Assembly (NCBI GenBank): GCA_003246035.1 | Contig: QKBP01000113.1 | Coordinates: 1-24,875, forward strand | Source: Desulfuromonadaceae bacterium | GTDB taxonomy: Bacteria > Desulfobacterota > Desulfuromonadia > Desulfuromonadales > SZUA-401 | Direction: 5' to 3' | DNA: 24,875 bases | Shown here: positions 16,562-22,756 of the stretch, piece after piece | How positions within the stretch are numbered: the stretch's first letter is position 1 | How the letters are laid out: each line of letters opens with the position of its first letter | Position numbers and translations under genes: made by a program | Notes under the pieces: model-generated | What the model saw: the letters and a program-made list of their open reading frames with translations, nothing else | Databases searched by the model: none | Told to the model about the DNA's origin: nothing

Positions 16562-17742
16562 AGCTGAGTCAGCAACTCGCTAACCGTTATCATCCGCACC
16601 CCTTGCTGCTCCAGGCGCGGCAGCTCCTGAGTGAGCGCCTCGACGGTCTCCCGATACGGGTGGCAGATCCCGACCGCCGCCCCGTGGCTGAGCGCCAGCC
16701 GTTCCAGATGTCGAATCTGGATGCGAATCTTCTCAACATCCTGCTCGTTGTCGAGGAAGACATCCCGGGCGACGACCGGGACCTCGCGGTCGCGCATCGT
16801 CTGCTCGGCAAGCGTCTTCCCCGTCGTCCGGCTGTCGACGAAAAACAGTCCCCTCTCCTTCATGAACTCCCCGACCACTTCCATCCCGGCGGCATACTCG
16901 GTGTAACGGGAACCCATGTGGTTGTTTCCACCGATCGCGTAGGGGACCCTGGAGAACATCTCCTCGAGGCGCCGCCGAACCTCCCAGTCTGAATGCTCAA
17001 GCAACAAGGCATCCCGTCCCGGCTCAATCGCCGGATAGCCGTGCGGCTCCATGGGAATATGCACCATAACCTCACGCCCGGCCTCGTGAGCCAGTTGGGC
17101 ACTCTGCGCAGCATAGGGAGTCGAGGGGAGGATCGCCAGCGTGACGGGCTGCTCGAGGCGAAGAATCTGGCGAACCGTCTCCAGGCTTCGACCGATATCG
17201 TCCATGATGATAGTCGCCACCGCCCCTCGGTAGGGTTCTGGAGGAGGGACGATGGGTGTCGGCGGCTGAAAACGCAGCCGCACCACCAGGGCTGGCCCGG
17301 AAAACACCCTTATTTCTCTGTGATCACGCAGTTTTTCCAGGTGTAATCCCGAAGAGATCTCGTTAAGACGGACCGAGAATTCATCAAGCTGGCTGTTCTC
17401 GGGAAAAGCGCCGCGCAGTTTCAGATCAATGACCCCTTCGGAGGGGGTCTGTGCGACGTCGGTCGCCTGAAGTCCGATACGCCACAGCAGGCTCTCGACC
17501 TCCACGCGCAAATCTTCGAGGATCTGCGCGTCACTACGCTCGGGCACGGTGACCGTCGACTGGGGCGGCGCAGGGAGTCGGCCATACATCACCATGACCA
17601 CGAACGCTGCCGCAGCCAGCAGCATCCCCCAGAAGGCCGGCTGTCGCCAGAGCGGTACCGCCAGGCGGCTTCGGCGTACGGTCTTTTTTTTGCTGCGCGT
17701 CACTGGCGGACGCTTACGCTGCGTTGTCTTTCTGCCCATCAT
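16543..17742 (-). CDS. Divergent polysaccharide deacetylase family protein (YibQ/DUF610)
   Basis: A 399-residue membrane-anchored protein: a Lys/Arg-rich cytoplasmic start (4-32), one TM helix (about 37-53), a linker region and a NodB-like beta/alpha barrel of the YibQ family (about 173-395). Motifs seen: IIMDDIG (178-184), VHIPMEP (227-233), GGNNHMGS (271-278), FFVDSRT (300-306), ARDVFLD (325-331) and GICHPY (358-363). The fold is that of metal-dependent polysaccharide deacetylases, but activity is unproven for this branch. In many Gram-negative genomes yibQ follows envC and ctpA, as here. The start ATG at 17742 has GGAAAG just upstream; a second ATG follows directly at 17739. It is 29 bp downstream of ctpA and the last gene in the string. 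Confidence 0.88.
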   Translation of the reverse strand: MMGRKTTQRKRPPVTRSKKKTVRRSRLAVPLWRQPAFWGMLLAAAAFVVMVMYGRLPAPPQSTVTVPERSDAQILEDLRVEVESLLWRIGLQATDVAQTPSEGVIDLKLRGAFPENSQLDEFSVRLNEISSGLHLEKLRDHREIRVFSGPALVVRLRFQPPTPIVPPPEPYRGAVATIIMDDIGRSLETVRQILRLEQPVTLAILPSTPYAAQSAQLAHEAGREVMVHIPMEPHGYPAIEPGRDALLLEHSDWEVRRRLEEMFSRVPYAIGGNNHMGSRYTEYAAGMEVVGEFMKERGLFFVDSRTTGKTLAEQTMRDREVPVVARDVFLDNEQDVEKIRIQIRHLERLALSHGAAVGICHPYRETVEALTQELPRLEQQGVRMITVSELLTQLQRRGN

Positions 17743-17771
17743 ATCTTTCCAGAACGTTCAACGGTTAATTG

Positions 17772-19091
17772 TCAGGGCTGACCCGGGGAACACTGGCGAA
17801 AAACGCTCCACCCCTGAAGGAGATCGAGTGCACGCATCAACGGATAGTCCTGTCGATCTTCTTCGCTCAGTCGGCTGCCTGGGACAACAGCCCTTTCCTC
17901 CTGATCAACCGCGCTGGCGATGTGATTGCCCAGGTCCTGTTCGCGAAACTGGTGCCCTTTGCGCACCACGACCTCAGCGGCAGGAACCTCTACATCGGGG
18001 ACAATGCCGGTCGCCTGGATCGATACGCCACTCGGAGTAAAATACCGGGCGGTGGTCAGGCTCAGGCCCGAGTCGTCACCGAGCGGCATCAGGGTCTGAA
18101 CCGACCCCTTGCCGAAGCTGCGCTCTCCCATCAGTAGCGCTCGATCATGGTCGTGCAAGGCTCCGGCCACGATCTCCGAAGCACTTGCGCTCCCGGCGTT
18201 GATCAGGACCACCATCGGATAGGGAGGTTCTGTCCCCTCGCGGCTAGCCGAGGAACTGATACGGCTCTCCTCGTCACGGCCTTCGGTATAGACAATCAGC
18301 CCCTCGGGGAGGAAAAGGTCACTGACCTCGATGGCCTGATCGAGCAGACCACCGGGATTATTGCGCAAGTCCAGGACCAGCCCCTGCAACACCCCTTCAT
18401 TCTCACCACGCAGGCTCTCCAGCGCTGTATGGAGTTCCCTGCTGGTATTTTCCTGGAACTGCATCAGCCGCACGTAGCCTATCCCCTTGGCCAGGGTTCG
18501 CGACTTGACGCTGGCGATCTTGATGACTTCGCGAATCAACTCGACCTTACGCGGCTTGTCGTCACCTTCACTCATCACAGTGATCACCACTGTGGACCCG
18601 GGCTCACCGCGCATCATCCGCACGGCGTCGAGAATATCCATGGACTTTGTCGAGGTATCGCCGATCCAGAGTATCTTGTCACCGGCCTTGATCCCTGCGC
18701 GATACGCAGGGGTATCGTCGATAGGAGACACGACCGTAAGAATCTCGTCACGCACCGTCACTTCGATCCCCAGCCCCCCGAATGCCCCGAGCGTGTCGAC
18801 CTTCCGCTCGGCGTATTCTTCGGGCGGCATGAAAGCCGAGTGGGGATCGAGGGTCGCGAGCATGCCGTCGATGGCACCGTAAATCAGATCTTTGAGCTCG
18901 ACCTCTTCTACATAGTTACGCTGGATCAGGGCCAGGACGTCGGTGAACATTTCCAGTTCCCTGTACGTCTCGTCCATTTCGGGGGGAGCCCCCCCGTGCT
19001 GTTCGGCCACTGCGGGCGAGGCCGGCAAAACCAGCAACCCGAGCAGCATGAGACTGCAGATCCTGAGGGTAACGTGTCGTCGGGATGTCAT
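17772..19091 (-). CDS. ctpA: C-terminal processing peptidase CtpA (S41 family)
   Basis: A 439-residue exported serine protease that trims C-termini of periplasmic proteins and in several species controls peptidoglycan hydrolases. It has a signal peptide (hydrophobic 11-23, cleavage near AVA at 27-29), an N-terminal helical part, a PDZ domain (about 103-185, with GAFGGLGIEV) and the S41 catalytic core with GLVLDLRNNPGGLL (237-250), Ser303 in AGSASASEI and Lys328 in SFGKGSVQ, the Ser-Lys dyad at the same 25-residue spacing as E. coli Tsp. The ATG at 19091 is chosen because GGAGG lies five bases upstream; an ATG at 19109 overlaps the envC stop (ATGA) and is the alternative. Its position after envC suggests a joint role in cell-wall hydrolase control. 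Confidence 0.94.
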   Translation of the reverse strand: MTSRRHVTLRICSLMLLGLLVLPASPAVAEQHGGAPPEMDETYRELEMFTDVLALIQRNYVEEVELKDLIYGAIDGMLATLDPHSAFMPPEEYAERKVDTLGAFGGLGIEVTVRDEILTVVSPIDDTPAYRAGIKAGDKILWIGDTSTKSMDILDAVRMMRGEPGSTVVITVMSEGDDKPRKVELIREVIKIASVKSRTLAKGIGYVRLMQFQENTSRELHTALESLRGENEGVLQGLVLDLRNNPGGLLDQAIEVSDLFLPEGLIVYTEGRDEESRISSSASREGTEPPYPMVVLINAGSASASEIVAGALHDHDRALLMGERSFGKGSVQTLMPLGDDSGLSLTTARYFTPSGVSIQATGIVPDVEVPAAEVVVRKGHQFREQDLGNHIASAVDQEERAVVPGSRLSEEDRQDYPLMRALDLLQGWSVFRQCSPGQP

Positions 19092-19105
19092 CACAACCTC
19101 CGTGT

Positions 19106-20251
19106 TCATGGGCGGCCTAACCAGGTCTCGGGATCGACCGGTTTGCCGTTCCGGCGGATCTCCAGATAAACACCAGATGTACCGGGGAAACCGCTGTAAG
19201 CCAGGGTGTCACCCTGCTTGACCCGGTCGTCGACCTTTTTGACGATCCGGGAAGCGTGTGCGTAGAGGGTATGGTATCCATCTCCGTGATCGATAATCAC
19301 CAGGTTGCCATACCCCTTGAAACTGCTTGCGAAAGCGACTCGCCCCTTCCATAGAGCCTTGATGGGGGTATCATCCTCCGCGAGGATCTCGATGCCGTTG
19401 CTGTCGAAAAGCGTTCCAAGATCCGGGTGTTTCTGAGGGCCAAAAGCTATTCGCACCTTTCCGCTTACCGGCCAGGGAAGATGCCCACGCTGACGAGCAA
19501 AGGGGGAGTCCGACTTCCCCAGCGATGCCGGATCGTCTTCCAGTCTGCTGATAAGGCCCGTCAGTCGCGAAGCCTTCTCCTCCAGTTCGGCCTTGAGAGC
19601 TCCCAACAAGCGCTGGTCCTTGCGGACCTTTCCGAGCAGGTCGCGTTTGAGACGACTCGCGTTGGCAAGTATCTTGCGATGTTCTCTGAGCTTTTCAAGC
19701 GAGCGCTGATGGCGCTCCTTAAGGGCTTCGAATTCGGTCTGCTTCTCTTCCAGGGCCACCTGTTTGACGTGATAATCGTCGAGCAGCAGGCGGTCGTGGC
19801 GAACGATGCGCAGCGTATAGCGAAACTGGGTCTCAAGTTCGGCCGGACCGAGCCCCGAAAATAGCAGCTTAAGAACCCCACCTCCACCTCCCTTGTACAG
19901 GGCCGCCAGCCTCTGTTCCAGAATCTGTCGCTGGCGTGCAACCTGGATGTGCAGTTCGGAGATTTCCTTCTCGGTCTTGCTCTGGCGCTCCCTCAGCGAA
20001 TCGAGTTCACGTTCGAGGGCGCGCTGTTGTTTCTCAAGGGTGCGCAGCTCGATGTCGACCGAGCGCAACTCCTCGCGCAGACCGCGCGCTTCCGTGGTTT
20101 TCTGTTTCAGGGACTGCTCGGTCTTGGCAATCCGCTCCTGCAGGCGATTGAGTCGCTCCCGACTGGTATCGAGCTCATCAGCCCGGAGCGCGGGGGACGA
20201 TGTGATGACGGCCCCAAGTATCAGACCCATGCACAGGACGTGGCGCAGCAT
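19106..20251 (-). CDS. envC: EnvC-like murein hydrolase activator (degenerate LytM)
   Basis: A 381-residue periplasmic protein: signal peptide (1-24), two long coiled-coil stretches (about 26-118 and 155-240) and a C-terminal LytM/M23 domain (about 258-378). The catalytic ligands are lost: the first His is Asn285 and its Asp is Glu288 (DSNGIEI), and the HxH motif reads Val361-Tyr362-Leu363; only His332 (YAHAS) remains. This is the EnvC condition, where the domain activates amidases rather than cutting peptidoglycan. It lies one base after ftsX, and FtsEX is the known inner-membrane partner that recruits and opens EnvC at the septum. The amidase itself is not in the window. Confidence 0.93.
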   Translation of the reverse strand: MLRHVLCMGLILGAVITSSPALRADELDTSRERLNRLQERIAKTEQSLKQKTTEARGLREELRSVDIELRTLEKQQRALERELDSLRERQSKTEKEISELHIQVARQRQILEQRLAALYKGGGGGVLKLLFSGLGPAELETQFRYTLRIVRHDRLLLDDYHVKQVALEEKQTEFEALKERHQRSLEKLREHRKILANASRLKRDLLGKVRKDQRLLGALKAELEEKASRLTGLISRLEDDPASLGKSDSPFARQRGHLPWPVSGKVRIAFGPQKHPDLGTLFDSNGIEILAEDDTPIKALWKGRVAFASSFKGYGNLVIIDHGDGYHTLYAHASRIVKKVDDRVKQGDTLAYSGFPGTSGVYLEIRRNGKPVDPETWLGRP

Positions 20252-20252
20252 A

Positions 20253-21149
20253 TCAAACCTTGATCAGACGTCGTAAGGCCAGGGAGCTGCCGAGGAGTCC
20301 GAGCAACAGCCCGGCTAACAGAAGACCCCACTGGAGGGGGAGAGGCAGAAACAGAATCTCGAAATCCCCCATGGCCAAAAGCAGTGCCTGGAGATTTTCC
20401 AGCAGGTAAAGGTGGTAGACAAGATAGAGGCTGATCAGCGCGAGTGCCCCGCCGATCAATCCTTGCAGGGCCCCCTCGATCAGAAAGGGAGTCCGGATAA
20501 ACATCGGCGTGGCACCAACCAGGGACATGATTTCGAGTTCCTGGCGACGGGAGTAAAGCGCCAGGCGAATGGTGTTGCCGACGATGAAAAGGGCCGTCAG
20601 GACCAGTACGCATCCGAGCACCAGTGCGACCAGTCGCACGATGGAGACCGCGGACTCGAAGCGCTCCACCCATTCTCGTCCGTAATGGACCTCGGGCATT
20701 TTGAGGTCCTTGCGCATGTAGAGCGCAAGATCCATCACCGTCTGGGTGGTGCGAAACGACTCGCGCAAGGTCACCTGCAACGACGCCGGAAGGACTTCGG
20801 GCCGGATTCCTTCAAGAAGCGATTTTTCCTCCCCGAGCTGTCGGGAAAAAATCTCGTACGCCTCGTACTTGTCGATGTAGTCGATCCGTTCGACCTCAGG
20901 ACGCTTGGCCAGCTCGGCCTGCCAGGCGAGGCGATCCGTCTGCGAGGGAGTTTTGTCGAAATATGCTACGACCTGGATCTCCTGCCCCCAGCTGCTCCCG
21001 ACCCGCTGGAGGTTGAGAACCAGTAGGGCAAAGACGGCGACCATTGCCAGCGAGACCGTGACGGTAAGCACCGTGGCCGTAAACAGAAAGGGGGTCTGCC
21101 GGACGTTCCGGAACGCACCGCCTAGTAGGTATTTGAGTCGGGTCAACAC
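20253..21149 (-). CDS. ftsX: Cell division ABC transporter permease FtsX
   Basis: A 298-residue inner-membrane protein with four TM helices (about 21-46, 168-192, 222-248, 269-292) and a periplasmic loop between TM1 and TM2 (about 50-165) that binds EnvC-type activators. The conserved cytoplasmic segment NTIRLALYSRRQELEIMSLV (192-211) contacts FtsE. FtsEX couples ATP hydrolysis to septal peptidoglycan cleavage rather than transporting a substrate. The start is GTG at 21149, with GAGG six bases upstream; a TTG codon follows. It sits 7 bp after ftsE and one base before envC, giving the complete FtsE-FtsX-EnvC module. Confidence 0.95.
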   Translation of the reverse strand: MLTRLKYLLGGAFRNVRQTPFLFTATVLTVTVSLAMVAVFALLVLNLQRVGSSWGQEIQVVAYFDKTPSQTDRLAWQAELAKRPEVERIDYIDKYEAYEIFSRQLGEEKSLLEGIRPEVLPASLQVTLRESFRTTQTVMDLALYMRKDLKMPEVHYGREWVERFESAVSIVRLVALVLGCVLVLTALFIVGNTIRLALYSRRQELEIMSLVGATPMFIRTPFLIEGALQGLIGGALALISLYLVYHLYLLENLQALLLAMGDFEILFLPLPLQWGLLLAGLLLGLLGSSLALRRLIKV

Positions 21150-21156
21150 GATTGCC

Positions 21157-21840
21157 TCAGATTTTTCCCACGTCGAGAGGGTGACTGTCGTTGACGAGTT
21201 CGCCGTCTTTGAGCGAAAGGATCCTGCCCGGCATGTGATTCATGATGTCGCGGTCATGGGTAGCCAACAGAACCGTGGCTCCCTTGACGTTGGCGGCGCT
21301 GAACAGTTCGACGATTTCCCGGGACATGTGCGCGTCCAGGTTGCCGGTCGGCTCGTCGGCGATCAGCAGCATCGGATCGACCACCAGGGCCCTGGCGATT
21401 GCGACACGCTGCTGCTCCCCTCCCGACAATTCGAGCGGACGCGACTTGAGCTTGTGTTCAATCCCGACCAGCTCCAGGGTGTCGTAGACCTTGCGGCTGA
21501 CGGCGTAACGTTTGAGCCCCTGGACCTCCAGAGGAAAAGCTACATTCTCGAAGACGGTACGATTCTCAAGCAGCTTGAAGTCTTGGAACACGACCCCCAA
21601 CCGACGCCGCAGATGCGGTATGCGCCGCGGAGACAGGCGAGTCACGTTCTGACCGTCGAGCAATATCTGCCCGCGTGTCGGACGTTCCGCGCAATAGAGC
21701 AGTTTCAACAGGGTCGACTTCCCGGCCCCGGACGGGCCGGTAATGTAGACGAACTCCCCTTTCGCGATACGGAAGGAGAGACTTTTCAGGGCGGCTGCTT
21801 CCTTACGATACGCTTTACTGAGACCGAAGATCCTGACCAT
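21157..21840 (-). CDS. ftsE: Cell division ABC transporter ATPase FtsE
   Basis: A 227-residue ABC ATPase with Walker A GPSGAGKST (35-43), Q-loop FQDFKLL (85-91), signature LSGGEQQRV (138-146), Walker B LLIADEP (158-164) and H-loop His195 in ATHD. It binds and hydrolyses ATP to drive FtsX. The ATG at 21840 is preferred because MVRIFGLSKAY then aligns position by position with the start of E. coli FtsE. A GTG at 21846 directly following the pseudopilin TAA is the alternative. No Shine-Dalgarno sequence is evident, so translation is probably coupled to the upstream pseudopilin gene. Confidence 0.96.
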   Translation of the reverse strand: MVRIFGLSKAYRKEAAALKSLSFRIAKGEFVYITGPSGAGKSTLLKLLYCAERPTRGQILLDGQNVTRLSPRRIPHLRRRLGVVFQDFKLLENRTVFENVAFPLEVQGLKRYAVSRKVYDTLELVGIEHKLKSRPLELSGGEQQRVAIARALVVDPMLLIADEPTGNLDAHMSREIVELFSAANVKGATVLLATHDRDIMNHMPGRILSLKDGELVNDSHPLDVGKI

Positions 21841-21846
21841 CAACAC

Positions 21847-22269
21847 TTACCATTCGCTATAGGGGATACCGTTGAGACCGACGAGCTCGCTGCCACTGCG
21901 CACATCGAAAACGCCTCCGGGAGCGAGTTCGCCGTCCGTTCCGGCTTCGGGCGGGACGACTTCCCAAGTGTCGTCAGCACGGGTGAACGGGTCACGGGGA
22001 ATGTCGCGAAGGTAGCGCTCCGTCACCAGCTCCTCGAGGGAGTCCGGATAACGGGCCCGATCAGCGAAAAAAGCATCGATGTTCTGCCGCATCAGGTAGA
22101 GATCTTCGAGCAGTACAGCCTCTCGAGCACGAATCGAATGGGTGCGGATACTCGGAGCAGCTATAGCGGCAAGGATACCGAGGATGGTCATGACGATCAT
22201 CAGCTCGATCAGGGTAAAGCCGCGGCGGTCTCGGTACAGGCGGTCGATAAATCGGAGCATGTTTGTCAC
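21847..22269 (-). CDS. Type II secretion-like pseudopilin, GspG-like (second of pair)
   Basis: A 140-residue prepilin: short basic leader, peptidase site RRG17/F18-TLIE22 with Glu at +5, hydrophobic helix to about residue 40, then a GspG-like globular part with PDSLEELV and DIPRDPFTRADDTWEVV. The C-terminus GGVFDVRSGSELVGLNGIPYSEW (in part) parallels that of the preceding pseudopilin. The start GTG at 22269 forms a GTGA overlap with the upstream stop; an ATG at 22260 is the alternative. It is likely processed by PilD and assembled into a short periplasmic pseudopilus. From memory, similar gene pairs next to ftsE exist in Geobacter, where OxpG is needed for Fe(III) oxide reduction; the exact orthology is unverified. 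Confidence 0.88.
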   Translation of the reverse strand: MTNMLRFIDRLYRDRRGFTLIELMIVMTILGILAAIAAPSIRTHSIRAREAVLLEDLYLMRQNIDAFFADRARYPDSLEELVTERYLRDIPRDPFTRADDTWEVVPPEAGTDGELAPGGVFDVRSGSELVGLNGIPYSEW

Positions 22270-22748
22270 CAACTGCTGTAGGTTGTCCCATCGAGCGCAG
22301 TCACGTCGCTCTGGGAGTAAACATCGTAGACATCTCCCCCCCCCCAGACGGTGGAGTCGGAATCATCGTCGTAGGAGCGCAACCCCCATCCCTCATCGTA
22401 CTGATCGAAGGGGTCCGTGGGGATACGCCGCAGGTATTTGCGTTTAAAGGGGTACAACCCGCCCCAGTCTGAACCCTCGAGCAGGGTCTCAAGATCTTCA
22501 GGATAACCTGTCTCGTTGATCGAGGTAGTGATTTTCTTTTCGGCGACGGCCTTGTCGTAGTCCGCCTTGTAGGCATCGATCGCGTCGCGGATCGTGCGCA
22601 GAGACTGGCGCAACTCGATCTCCTTGGAGCGCCTCACTGTCACCTCGGCAAGTGGGATAACCGCCGATGCCAGGATCGCGAGAATCGCCATCGCCAGAAC
22701 TACCTCGAGTAGGGTCAACCCCCTGCAAGACCTCAGGCCAGCCAGCAT
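22266..22748 (-). CDS. Type II secretion-like pseudopilin (first of pair)
   Basis: A 160-residue prepilin with an unusually short leader: site CRG10/L11-TLLE15, +5 Glu present, +1 Leu instead of Phe, then a hydrophobic helix to about residue 34. The globular part has YPEDLETLLEG, the GspG-like IPTDPFDQYDEGWGLRS, and a C-terminus with GGGDVYDVYSQSD and DGTTYSSW. The ATG at 22748 is supported by AGGAG six bases upstream. It lies 8 bp after the secretin gene and overlaps the second pseudopilin by GTGA. A run of ten Gs falls inside the gene near its 3' end. An OxpG-type role in secretion of redox proteins is possible but is inference from family and context. Confidence 0.87.
   Translation of the reverse strand: MLAGLRSCRGLTLLEVVLAMAILAILASAVIPLAEVTVRRSKEIELRQSLRTIRDAIDAYKADYDKAVAEKKITTSINETGYPEDLETLLEGSDWGGLYPFKRKYLRRIPTDPFDQYDEGWGLRSYDDDSDSTVWGGGDVYDVYSQSDVTALDGTTYSSW
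22336..22345 (-). repeat. 10-G homopolymer inside the first pseudopilin gene
   Basis: Ten Cs on the plus strand read as ten Gs in the coding strand, covering the codons for Trp-Gly-Gly-Gly in TVWGGGDVYDV. Slippage by one base would replace the last two dozen or so residues. The frame is intact in this sequence. Confidence 0.9.
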
Positions 22749-22756
22749 GCAGGCTC

